From: Streptomyces sp. STR69 | GTDB lineage: Bacteria > Actinomycetota > Actinomycetes > Streptomycetales > Streptomycetaceae | Length of the DNA stretch: 64,000 nucleotides | Direction: 5' to 3' | NCBI RefSeq assembly: GCF_024519455.1 | Contig: NZ_JALJRY010000010.1 | Location: forward strand, 62,001 to 126,000 | Shown here: positions 41,685 to 49,847 of the stretch, piece by piece | Position numbering within the stretch: position 1 is the stretch's first letter | Layout of the letters: each line of letters opens with the position of its first letter | The notes under the pieces: model-generated | Database searches by the model: none | The model's input: only the letters and a program-made list of their open reading frames with translations | Told to the model about the DNA's origin: nothing | Position numbers and translations under genes: made by a program

Positions 41685-43798
41685 AGCTCGAACCAGATGC
41701 TCTTGCCCTCGCCCCTCGGATCCACGCCCCAGGTCTCGGCGAGCAGCTCGATCAGCAGCAACCCGCGCCCGGAGGACGCCAGTTCACCGGGGTGCCGCTT
41801 GTGCGGGAGGTCGTCGCCGGCGTCCGTGACCTCGACCCGCATCCGCCGCCCACCGGGCTCGCCGGCCACCTCGGCGGTCAGCAGGGCGTCGGCATCGGTG
41901 TGCACGAGGACGTTGGTGAGCATCTCGGAGACGAGCAGGACCGCCGAGTCGACCTGGTCGGCGCCGGTCCAGTCGTGGAGGAGTTCGCGCAGCTGCTGCC
42001 GGGCCACCGCGATCCGCTCGGGCTCGGCCTGCGCGACCGTGAGCACCGTACGGCGGATCTTCGGCGGGTCGGTCACCGTGTCGCCGCAGCCGCAGCTCTC
42101 GCCCTCCCGGGACAGCAGGAGTACGGCGATGTCGTCCTCGCGGCGGTCGGCGAGCGGGCCGGTGGTGTGGTGCGAGGAGGGCCCGTGGACGGCCTGGACG
42201 AGCGCGTCGGCCAGTTCCTCCAGGTCGCCCTTGTGCTCCTCCAGGATGGTCCGGATGCGCTGCCAGCCGGTCTCCAGGTCGTGGCCGCCGGTCTCGATCA
42301 GCCCGTCGGTGCAGATCAGCATGGTCTCGCCGGGTTCCAGGGCGAGCGTGGTCGTCGGATAGTCGGCGTCCGGGTCGATACCGAGCGGCAGTCCGCCGGC
42401 CGTGGGCCGCATCAGCACCGTTCCGTCCGCCATGCGTATCGCGGGGTCGGGATGGCCGGCGCGGGCGATCTCCAGCACGCCGGTCTCCGGGTCGGCCTCG
42501 ACGTAGAGGCAGGTCGCGAAGCGCGGGTCGGTCATCTCCGCGCCGCCGTTGACGATGCCGTGCAGGAAGCGGGAGGCTCGGGACAGTACCGCGTCGGGCC
42601 GGTGTCCTTCGGAGGCGTAGGCACGCAGGGCTATGCGCAGCTGGCCCATCAGCCCGGCGGCGCGCACATCGTGCCCCTGCACGTCGCCGATGACGAGCGC
42701 GATACGGCCTCCCCCAGAGGGGGTGCCCCCAGGCAACGGGATCATGTCGTACCAGTCGCCGCCGACCTGGAGACCGCCGCCGGTCGGTATGTAGCGGGCG
42801 GCGACGCTCATGCCCGGGATCTCCGGGCCCAGCGTGGGCAGCATCGAGCGCTGGAGTCCGTCGGTCAGCTCGCGCTCGGACTCGGCGACACCGGCCCGGG
42901 ACAGGGCCTGGGCGAGCATGCGGGCGACCGTGGTGAGGACGGACCGCTCGTCCGGTGTGAAGGCGACCGGGTAGGTGAAGGCGGCCATCCAGGCGCCCAT
43001 CGTGCGCCCGGCGACGGTCAGCGGCAGGAACGCCCAGGACTGCCGGTGGAAGTGCTGGGCGAGCGGCCAGGTGACCGGGTAGCGCGTCTTGTACTGCTCG
43101 GGCGTGGACAGATAGACGGCACGGCCGGTCCGGACGACCTCGGCGGCCGGATAGTCGGTCACCGTGGACATGTGCGAGAACGGGTCCTCGTCGCCGGGCT
43201 GATGCCCGTGGTGCCCGATGATCGTGAGCCGGTCGCCCGACACCCCGAACACGGCGAGGCCGTCCGGTGAGAAGCCCGGCATCGACAGGCCCGCGGCGAC
43301 CCGCAGCACCTCCGCCGTGGACCGCGCCTCCGCGAGCGCCCGGCCCGCGTCCAGCAGGAACGCCTCCCGTGACCGCCGCCAGTCACCGGTGACCGCCGTC
43401 CGTCCGGCGGGCGTGCCCGGCGTGGGCTCGGTGACCTCCTGGAGGGTGCCGATCAGCTCGAACGACCGGCTCTCGGGGTCGTAGGACGGCTTGGAGCGGC
43501 TGCGGACGGTGCGGATCACCCGGCCCCGCCCGTCCATGATCCGGATCCGTACCTCGGCGAGAGTGCCCTCGGCGACGGCAAGGCCGACGACCCCGGCGAT
43601 CTCGTTCCAGTCGACAGGGTGAAGTCTGGCCCGGGTCTGGGCCTCCGTGAGGGTGGTCGGCTCGGCGGGCAGCCCGAGCAGCCGTGCGGCCTCGGCGTCC
43701 ACCGTGACCAGCTCCGAGGCGGTGTCCCAATGCCACAGACCGGTCGCGAGGGCGGCGAGTACCTCCCCCACGGCGGGCAGGGGCTCACCAGTGCGCAT
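41636..43798 (-). CDS. SpoIIE-family phosphatase with PAS, GAF and HATPase domains
   Basis: A 720-residue regulator. Domains in order: PAS-like (about 15-125), GAF (about 140-305), PP2C/SpoIIE phosphatase (about 325-545) with metal Asp residues in VGGDWYDMIPL and IGDVQGHD, and a C-terminal HATPase_c (about 580-710) with SEMLTNVLVH and RGLLLIELLA. This architecture gives both phosphatase and anti-sigma-type kinase activity on anti-sigma-factor antagonists. A short palindromic repeat within the coding sequence (42711-42730) adds residues G-T-P-S-G-G-G. Monocistronic, divergent from aspS. Confidence 0.9.
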   Translation of the reverse strand: MRTGEPLPAVGEVLAALATGLWHWDTASELVTVDAEAARLLGLPAEPTTLTEAQTRARLHPVDWNEIAGVVGLAVAEGTLAEVRIRIMDGRGRVIRTVRSRSKPSYDPESRSFELIGTLQEVTEPTPGTPAGRTAVTGDWRRSREAFLLDAGRALAEARSTAEVLRVAAGLSMPGFSPDGLAVFGVSGDRLTIIGHHGHQPGDEDPFSHMSTVTDYPAAEVVRTGRAVYLSTPEQYKTRYPVTWPLAQHFHRQSWAFLPLTVAGRTMGAWMAAFTYPVAFTPDERSVLTTVARMLAQALSRAGVAESERELTDGLQRSMLPTLGPEIPGMSVAARYIPTGGGLQVGGDWYDMIPLPGGTPSGGGRIALVIGDVQGHDVRAAGLMGQLRIALRAYASEGHRPDAVLSRASRFLHGIVNGGAEMTDPRFATCLYVEADPETGVLEIARAGHPDPAIRMADGTVLMRPTAGGLPLGIDPDADYPTTTLALEPGETMLICTDGLIETGGHDLETGWQRIRTILEEHKGDLEELADALVQAVHGPSSHHTTGPLADRREDDIAVLLLSREGESCGCGDTVTDPPKIRRTVLTVAQAEPERIAVARQQLRELLHDWTGADQVDSAVLLVSEMLTNVLVHTDADALLTAEVAGEPGGRRMRVEVTDAGDDLPHKRHPGELASSGRGLLLIELLAETWGVDPRGEGKSIWFELYESDGDGSPAGSVVP
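42709..42731. repeat. Small palindromic repeat inside phosphatase gene
   Basis: The sequence around CCCCCAGAGGGGG with a following TGCCCCC is a common streptomycete short repeat (from memory). Here it sits in frame in the PP2C domain, next to the metal-binding region, and its insertion is tolerated by the reading frame. Confidence 0.5.
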
Positions 43799-43916
43799 TG
43801 CCCCACTCTAAGAAGAGGAGATCGATAAGTGCCACCGATGGGGTTCCCGGTTAATGGTGGGGAGGCGATCAATGGGTGGCCGGTACCCTTGGGACGTCCG
43901 GGCTCCGGCCCCGGAC

Positions 43917-43930
43917 GTTTCACGTGAAAC
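43917..43930. promoter_or_regulatory. parS: parS site (ParB-binding centromere element)
   Basis: GTTTCACGTGAAAC is a perfect 14-bp palindrome identical to the Streptomyces parS consensus. ParB loads at such sites, which cluster around oriC. It lies 34 bp upstream of aspS, overlapping by two bases an inverted repeat (ACGTCCGGG 43894-43902 / CCCGGACGT 43910-43918). Only one full copy was seen in this window. Confidence 0.85.
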
Positions 43931-43963
43931 ACTCCCCGATCCGCGAAGGCTGGATGAACGACG

Positions 43964-45727
43964 ATGCATCGGTACAGGTCCCACACCTGCGGCGAGCTCC
44001 GCGCCTCTGACGTCGGCACCGACGTCCGGCTGAGTGGCTGGCTGCACAATCGGCGCGACCTGGGTGGCATCCTCTTCATCGATCTGCGCGATCACTACGG
44101 CATCACGCAGCTCGTCGCCCGCCCCGGCACGACCGCGTACGAGGCCCTCGACAAGGTCACCAAGGAGTCGACGGTCCGCGTCGACGGCAAGGTCGTCTCC
44201 CGGGGCACGGACAACGTGAACCCGGATCTGCCGACCGGTGAGATCGAGGTCGAGGTCGGCGAGGTCGAGCTGCTCGGCGCCGCCGCCCCGCTCCCCTTCA
44301 CGATCAACACCGAGGACGGGGTCAACGAGGAGCGGCGCCTGGAGTACCGCTTCCTGGACCTGCGCCGCGAGCGCATGCACCGCAACATCATGCTGCGGTC
44401 CTCGGTGATCGCCTCGATCCGCTCGAAGATGGTCGCCCTCGGCTTCAACGAGATGGCCACCCCGATCCTCTCCGCGACCTCCCCCGAGGGCGCGCGCGAC
44501 TTCGTGGTCCCGTCCCGGCTGAACCCGGGCAAGTTCTACGCCCTCCCGCAGGCGCCGCAGCAGTTCAAGCAGCTGCTGATGATCTCCGGCTTCGACCGCT
44601 ACTTCCAGATCGCGCCCTGCTTCCGCGACGAGGACGCCCGCGCGGACCGCTCGCCGGGCGAGTTCTACCAGCTCGACGTCGAGATGAGCTTCGTGGAGCA
44701 GGAAGACGTCTTCCAGCCGATCGAGAAGCTCATGACGGAGCTGTTCACGGAGTTCGGCGGCGGCCAGGAGGTCACCTCCCCCTTCCCGCGCATCCCGTTC
44801 CGCGAGTCGATGGTGAAGTACGGCTCCGACAAGCCTGACCTGCGCGCGAAGCTCGAACTCACCGACATCACGGACGTGTTCGAGGGCTCGGAGTTCAAGG
44901 CGTTCGCCGGCAAGCACGTGCGCGCGCTGCCGGTACCGGACGTGGCGTCCCAGTCCCGCAAGTTCTTCGACCAGCTCGGCGACTTCGCGGTCACCCTCGG
45001 CGCGAAGGGCCTGGCCTGGGTCCGCGTGACCGAGGACGGCTCGCTGACGGGCCCGATCGCGAAGTTCCTCACGGAGGAGAACGTCGCCGAGCTGACCAAG
45101 CGCCTGTCGCTGGCGGCCGGCCACGCCGTCTTCTTCGGCGCGGGCGAGTTCGAAGAGGTCTCGAAGATCATGGGCGCGGTGCGGGTGGAAGCCGCGAAGC
45201 GTGCGGGCCACTTCGAGGAAGGCGTCTTCCGCTTCTGCTGGATCGTCGACTTCCCGATGTACGAGAAGGACGAGGAGACCGGGAAGATCGACTTCTCGCA
45301 CAACCCGTTCTCCATGCCCCAGGGCGGCCTGGAGGCCCTGGAGACCCAGGACCCGCTGGACATCCTGGGCTGGCAGTACGACATCGTCTGCAACGGCGTC
45401 GAGCTCTCCTCCGGCGCGATCCGGAACCACGAGCCCGACATCATGCTCAAGGCCTTCGAGATCGCGGGCTACGACCGCGAGACCGTCGAGGAGCAGTTCG
45501 CCGGCATGCTGCGCGCGTTCCGCTTCGGCGCCCCGCCGCACGGCGGGATCGCCCCCGGCGTCGACCGCATCGTCATGCTGCTCGCGGAGGAGCCGAACAT
45601 CCGCGAGACGATCTCCTTCCCGCTCAACGGCAACGCCCAGGACCTGATGATGGGCGCGCCGACGGAGCTGGACGAGACGCGACTGCGGGAGCTGCACCTG
45701 TCGGTGCGGAAGCCGCAGCCGAAGTAG
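43964..45727 (+). CDS. aspS: Aspartyl-tRNA synthetase
   Basis: A 587-residue class II synthetase with the anticodon-binding OB domain (about 15-105), motif 2 (FRDEDARADRSPGEFYQLD), the bacterial GAD insertion (about 285-410) and motif 3 (GIAPGVDRIVMLL). It charges tRNA-Asp and, in organisms without AsnRS, may be non-discriminating. Full length for the bacterial family. parS lies immediately upstream, and the gene is divergent from the SpoIIE-family gene. Confidence 0.95.
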   Translation: MHRYRSHTCGELRASDVGTDVRLSGWLHNRRDLGGILFIDLRDHYGITQLVARPGTTAYEALDKVTKESTVRVDGKVVSRGTDNVNPDLPTGEIEVEVGEVELLGAAAPLPFTINTEDGVNEERRLEYRFLDLRRERMHRNIMLRSSVIASIRSKMVALGFNEMATPILSATSPEGARDFVVPSRLNPGKFYALPQAPQQFKQLLMISGFDRYFQIAPCFRDEDARADRSPGEFYQLDVEMSFVEQEDVFQPIEKLMTELFTEFGGGQEVTSPFPRIPFRESMVKYGSDKPDLRAKLELTDITDVFEGSEFKAFAGKHVRALPVPDVASQSRKFFDQLGDFAVTLGAKGLAWVRVTEDGSLTGPIAKFLTEENVAELTKRLSLAAGHAVFFGAGEFEEVSKIMGAVRVEAAKRAGHFEEGVFRFCWIVDFPMYEKDEETGKIDFSHNPFSMPQGGLEALETQDPLDILGWQYDIVCNGVELSSGAIRNHEPDIMLKAFEIAGYDRETVEEQFAGMLRAFRFGAPPHGGIAPGVDRIVMLLAEEPNIRETISFPLNGNAQDLMMGAPTELDETRLRELHLSVRKPQPK

Positions 45728-45849
45728 TAGGCATCCGGCGGGAGTTGGGGCTCGGAACCGGCATCGGTTTCGAGCCCTTTCGCTTGGCCACAGGATTCAC
45801 AGCGCATTCTCATGTTCATGTCATGTTTCTTACCTCTATCTTCCGGGCC

Positions 45850-46818
45850 ATGACGGATTCCCGAGTACCGGAAGACAGAGGGCAGTTGGCCCGCCGTACG
45901 GTCCTGGTGGCAGGCGGCGTGGCGGTGACGGCGGTGGGCGTCGGCGGCACCCTCGCGGCGAACGCCTCGGCGGCGCCGGAGGACGTTCCCCAGGACGCCT
46001 GCTACACGCTCACCTCGGAGCTGGTCGAGGGCCCGTACTACATCGACGCCGACAAGATCCGCCGTGATGTGACGGAGGACCAGGAGGGCATCCCGCTCAG
46101 CCTGGCCCTGAAGGTGATCGACGCCGACACGTGCAGACCGCTCCGCAACGCGGCCGTAGACATATGGCACTGCAACGCGACCGGCGTCTACTCCGGCTAC
46201 GAGGCGGGCGGGGGCGGCGGCCCGGCCCCCACGGGCGCGCCGCCGTCGGGCACCCCGACCGATACCCCGACCGATACCGCGACCGATACCCCCACCGGTA
46301 CTCCGACGGGTGGCCCGCCGCCCGGTGGCGGCGGAGGCCACCAGGAACCGACCGACGACGACCGCTTCCTGCGCGGCACCTGGCACACGGACCGGCACGG
46401 CCAGGTCACCTTCAGGACGGTGTTCCCCGGCTGGTACCAGGGCCGTTGCGTCCACATCCACGTCAAGGTGCACGTCGACGGCGAGTGGACGGACGCGGGC
46501 TACGAGGGCGGCCACACCTGCCACACGGGCCAGCTGTTCTTCGACGAGAAGTCGGTCCTGGCGACGGCGGTCCTGGAGCCCTACGTCTCCAACACGGCGA
46601 CCCGCACCACCCTCACCGAGGACGGGATCTACCCGCAGAACGGCCACGAGGGCGGCCTGCTCTACCTCAAGTACGACCGACGGCACATCGGCCGGGGCGT
46701 ACACGCGCGTCTGACGCTGGCGGTGGCACCGGACGAGACGAACGACGGGGAGGGCGGCGGAGGCCCCGGCGGACCCGCCCCGTCGGCTTCGGCGTCACCG
46801 TCGGCCACGACAGGCTGA
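45850..46818 (+). CDS. Exported intradiol ring-cleavage dioxygenase-like protein
   Basis: A 322-residue protein with a Tat-type signal (ARRTVLVAGGVAVTAVGVGG, cleavage near 43) and an intradiol dioxygenase domain. Candidate iron ligands are Tyr in VEGPYYID, Tyr in GWYQGR and two His in VHIHVKVH. A Thr/Pro/Gly-rich insert (about 118-160) encoded by 12-bp GATACCCCGACC-like repeats separates the two halves of the domain. The C-terminus is Ser/Ala/Pro-rich. It may attack catechol-type lignin compounds outside the cell; the export and the insert are unusual. No clear Shine-Dalgarno. Confidence 0.78.
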   Translation: MTDSRVPEDRGQLARRTVLVAGGVAVTAVGVGGTLAANASAAPEDVPQDACYTLTSELVEGPYYIDADKIRRDVTEDQEGIPLSLALKVIDADTCRPLRNAAVDIWHCNATGVYSGYEAGGGGGPAPTGAPPSGTPTDTPTDTATDTPTGTPTGGPPPGGGGGHQEPTDDDRFLRGTWHTDRHGQVTFRTVFPGWYQGRCVHIHVKVHVDGEWTDAGYEGGHTCHTGQLFFDEKSVLATAVLEPYVSNTATRTTLTEDGIYPQNGHEGGLLYLKYDRRHIGRGVHARLTLAVAPDETNDGEGGGGPGGPAPSASASPSATTG

Positions 46819-46829
46819 CGACCACCACA

Positions 46830-46941
46830 CCGGCCTCGTACGTCCCACCGGCCCCGCCGCCATGGAAACCTCGCAGCCGACGCACAGGAATATCGATGTG
46901 CCTGCACAGAGGCAGGGCGTGTCATGGACGTACGAGGCCGG
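46830..46941. repeat. 16-bp inverted repeat pair flanking 80 bp
   Basis: CCGGCCTCGTACGTCC (46830-46845) and its exact inverse (46926-46941) enclose 80 bp between the intradiol dioxygenase and the next gene. The enclosed DNA has no gene. It could be a miniature element or a long-loop terminator. Confidence 0.6.
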
Positions 46942-46981
46942 AACCGCCCGGCCCGTGGACCGTGAAGGCCGGGAGGAAGCG

Positions 46982-47356
46982 ATGGGATACGTCGTGCTCG
47001 CACTGCTGTTGATAGCCGGGGCGGCGTTCGCCGTCATCGCGCAGCGCCGCTCGCACCGGCCGCGGGCCCTGTCCGACCTGGACGCGGAGGTCGAGGCCAG
47101 CGGCTGGGTGCTGCGGCTCGGTGCGAGCCTGTCGGTCCCCGAGGCGAGGATCTGGGCCGGCGCGGGCGAAACGGCGACGCGGGCCCTGACGGCCGCCGCG
47201 GAATGCCACCGCGCTGCCGGTGCCCAACTGGCCGCGGCCCACACGGCCGACGAGTACGCCCGGGCGACCCGGGTCGCCCAGGAGGGCCTCGCCCACATCG
47301 CCACGGCACGTGCGGCTCTGGGGAACGGCCCGGTCCTGGCGGACTCGGCGGCGTAG
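46982..47356 (+). CDS. Small membrane-anchored hypothetical protein
   Basis: A 124-residue protein with an N-terminal membrane helix (GYVVLALLLIAGAAFAVIA) and an Ala/Arg-rich helical body; family unknown. GGGAGGAAG lies upstream of the ATG. The body (SDLDAEVEASGWVLRLGASLSVPEARIWAG, then repeated TRALTAAAECHRAAGAQLAAAHTADEY) looks like a coiled-coil or helical bundle on the cytoplasmic side. Confidence 0.65.
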   Translation: MGYVVLALLLIAGAAFAVIAQRRSHRPRALSDLDAEVEASGWVLRLGASLSVPEARIWAGAGETATRALTAAAECHRAAGAQLAAAHTADEYARATRVAQEGLAHIATARAALGNGPVLADSAA

Positions 47357-47369
47357 GACGGCAGGCCGG

Positions 47370-48164
47370 TCAGCTACGCCGCTGCCACCAGCGGCGTCTG
47401 CGGGGCGGGGTGACGGTGGTGGGCGCCGGAGCGTCGGGTCCGAGTGCGCCCAGGGCTCGTCGTACGGCGTCGAAGGTGGCCACAGGATGGTGGCCGAAGC
47501 CATGGTCGTCGCGCGGCAGGGCGACTCCCGCGCAGACCAGTTTGAAGCTGTTGCCGTCCAGCGGGACGGACATGAACACCGGGGCGCCCACGCACCCTTG
47601 GGGCAGCAGGCCGCCCCAGCGGATGGTCCCGTCGTCCGCGCGGGCGAGCTCGCCGACCACCGCGGCCTGATCGCGGGCACCGTCGTCCGGATTCACGTCA
47701 TGACCGAGGACGTACGCTACGACGGGTTCGGCGCCGATCCGCGCGATGTCCTCGTCGCGGGCGGCGGTGCCGTCGGTTATCTCGTCGGTGTTCCAGCGCC
47801 AGCCCTTCCGCTCGGCGTACGCGTGCAGAACGGCCGCGGGCATCACCGCGACGCCCAGGTCACCCAGGTGGGTCCAGCCCTCGGCGAAGTCGGTGAGCAT
47901 CAGCTTTCCGGCGCTGGGGGCGGGGTCGCACAGGGACGGCCGTATGGTCACCTCGGCGAGGCCGGTCCGGGTCAACTCCCCTGCTGTCACGAGGAATTGG
48001 CGAATCACGTCACCGTCCGGCGCGCTCTCCACGAGCTCGTTGAACCAGAAGAACGTCGCGTGACCCGCGTCCCGGTGAGCTTCCTGGAAGGGCAGGGTCG
48101 CGCCACCGGCATGTCCGACGATCGCGTCGACGGTGGCTTCGTGAAGGCTGGGCAGTTCAGGCAT
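47370..48164 (-). CDS. Trypsin-fold protein with degraded catalytic triad
   Basis: A 264-residue soluble protein whose architecture resembles trypsin-like peptidases: FLVTAGELTRTGLAEVTIRPS (where VTAxH is usual), WTHLGDLGVAVMP (Asp region conserved) and QGCVGAPVFM (where G-x-S-G-x-P-V is usual). The His and Ser positions hold Glu and Val, so classical activity is unlikely; the adjacent Cys could matter instead. Fold assignment is by eye. A basic tail PRRRRWWQRRS ends the protein. No signal peptide. Confidence 0.55.
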   Translation of the reverse strand: MPELPSLHEATVDAIVGHAGGATLPFQEAHRDAGHATFFWFNELVESAPDGDVIRQFLVTAGELTRTGLAEVTIRPSLCDPAPSAGKLMLTDFAEGWTHLGDLGVAVMPAAVLHAYAERKGWRWNTDEITDGTAARDEDIARIGAEPVVAYVLGHDVNPDDGARDQAAVVGELARADDGTIRWGGLLPQGCVGAPVFMSVPLDGNSFKLVCAGVALPRDDHGFGHHPVATFDAVRRALGALGPDAPAPTTVTPPRRRRWWQRRS

Positions 48165-48205
48165 GCGGTGGAGCCTATGCGCTGACTGTCAGCCCCGACG
48201 AAAGG

Positions 48206-49108
48206 TTATGCACCGGACCCGGGAGCCTCAGGGCTCTCGACGAACAGGTCTTCGGCCGTGGAGGCGGTCAGGGAGCGGTCGAACCAGAGGGTGAGGGTGT
48301 CGAGGTCGGAGCAAGAGGTGATGCGCTCACGGATGTCTTCGGGGACGTCGATACCGTGCTTCTCCAGCACCCGCAGGATCAGCGAGGCGCGATCCTCGGT
48401 CTTGCCCTCCAGGTACTTCTCCTCGAACAGCGTCCCGTGGCCCGGGAAGTGGGTGATGACGCTCGACATCAGCTCTCTCCATTTCTCCTTGGCCGGAGTG
48501 TTCTCCAAGCCGACTTCCGTTACTTCGAACCAATACGCCGTGGTGCCTGGGTCGAATGAGAGGAGTCCGCGGGCCAGCGTCTCCAGTATGGCGGGCGCTC
48601 GCCGGTCGTCGCTATGGACGATGGCCGAGAGCACCGCCAGGGCCGGCTGCCGGGTCACCGTCGACTCGTCGGTGATCACCGGGACAGTGCCCGGTCCCAG
48701 CACGAACGGGCGCGTGACCTGGGTCGACCATGGACCGACAGCGCACTCGAAGGGACCGGCAGCCCACTTCGCCGTCGACCGGTCCCGGCATACGGCCACC
48801 AACAGCACCGACATGTCGTACTTCGCGCTGAGGTGCGCCACGTAGTAGGCCCAGCTCTTCGCCTTGTCCGGGTCCTTCTTGGTCTGGGCCTCGATGGCGA
48901 GCAGGAAGCTCTCTCCCATGGCGGGTTCGAACTTGAGCACCGTGTCCACTCGGCGCTCCACGGGCCGGATCTCCGTGGCGTCCGGCGTGATCGAGCCGAA
49001 GTCCGACTTCGTGGGCGGCGGGATGCCCAGTGACTCGAAGACAAGGGTGAGGGCCTCCGGATGCTCCTGGAAGAGCCGGTGGGTCGCCTCGTGGGTTGAT
49101 GTGACCAT
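48206..49108 (-). CDS. PD-(D/E)XK nuclease-like protein (Rpn-related)
   Basis: A 300-residue protein with a pattern like Rpn/YhgA-type nucleases: VDTVLKFEP (Asp53), FLLAIEAQTKKDPDKAKSWAYYVAHL (Glu-x-Gln at about 73-75) and LLVAVCRDRSTAKWA. The C-terminal 70 residues (EGKTEDRASLILRVLEKHGIDV...) resemble the tail of this family. Such proteins relate to recombination or phage defence; nothing nearby supports a defence role. Starts from ATG at 49108. Confidence 0.65.
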   Translation of the reverse strand: MVTSTHEATHRLFQEHPEALTLVFESLGIPPPTKSDFGSITPDATEIRPVERRVDTVLKFEPAMGESFLLAIEAQTKKDPDKAKSWAYYVAHLSAKYDMSVLLVAVCRDRSTAKWAAGPFECAVGPWSTQVTRPFVLGPGTVPVITDESTVTRQPALAVLSAIVHSDDRRAPAILETLARGLLSFDPGTTAYWFEVTEVGLENTPAKEKWRELMSSVITHFPGHGTLFEEKYLEGKTEDRASLILRVLEKHGIDVPEDIRERITSCSDLDTLTLWFDRSLTASTAEDLFVESPEAPGSGA

Positions 49109-49188
49109 GTGCGCAACCTAGGTGGATCAAGGACGGAGATGTCCGGTCGAATGGGTGACGTTCACTCTTTCGAGGGGCGGAGGAACGT

Positions 49189-49611
49189 TCAGGCCGCCGT
49201 GGTCAGTTCGCACCAGACGTACTTGCCCTTGCTGCCGTTCTTGGACAGCGGCTGCCAACCCCACTGGTCGGCGCAGGCCTTGACCAGGCCCAGGCCGCGG
49301 CCGTCCTCCAGGTCCAGGTGCTTGGCCAACTCCCTTGCTGGTTCCGGGGGTTCGGGGTCCGTGTCCCAGGCGCCGATGCGGAGGGTGCCGGGTTTCCAGG
49401 AGGCGCGCAGGATTGCAGGGCCTTTCGTGTGGCGTACGGCGTTGGAGCCCAGCTCGGTTGCCAGGAGTTCGGCGGTGTCGACCAGGCCGATCAGTCCGTG
49501 CATCGTCAGGATCAGGCGGAGGGTGCGGCGGCTGACGGTGACGGCGCGGAGGTCGTGGGGGATGGTGAGGGTGTATTCCCAGGGGGTGGCTGGTTCTTCG
49601 GTTTCGGGCAT
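49189..49611 (-). CDS. Small HATPase protein (AbaA/RsbW type), second module
   Basis: A 140-residue GHKL ATPase with N box LLATELGSNAVRHT, the G1-like AWDTDPEPPEP and G2 DGRGLGLVKACADQWGW. ATG 49611 has AGGAG seven bases upstream; the frame continues far upstream without a better start. It is divergent from the second XRE-DUF5753 gene, the same layout as at 6074-7809. Confidence 0.78.
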   Translation of the reverse strand: MPETEEPATPWEYTLTIPHDLRAVTVSRRTLRLILTMHGLIGLVDTAELLATELGSNAVRHTKGPAILRASWKPGTLRIGAWDTDPEPPEPARELAKHLDLEDGRGLGLVKACADQWGWQPLSKNGSKGKYVWCELTTAA

Positions 49612-49847
49612 GCGTGACTCCTGGTCAGGGAGGGGGAGTTGCGGGTCGGCGGGCGGTGGCTTGTCGCGGCCGTCATGGCAGGGCGGGGCGGTGCGCTTCC
49701 GGGGTCCCGGTGTTCCGCAGGGTGTGCGTCGCATCGCTGAAGGTAGGGCTAAATATTTGGCGCCCGCAAGTCGTTCCAGTAATCTGACACCCAATCGGGG
49801 ACGTTCAACCCCGATCGAGGACTGCGCAGTTGGAGACTTGGAGCCGC

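Noticed and set aside
40361..43270. A 969-codon plus-strand frame across four genes
   Set aside because: It crosses the inhibitor, AI-2E and phosphatase genes on both strands; composition is dominated by Arg, Gly and Pro.
43808..45697. Antisense frame of 629 codons over aspS
   Set aside because: aspS is certain; the antisense product has only low-complexity His/Leu/Arg/Asp patterns that mirror the aspS codons.
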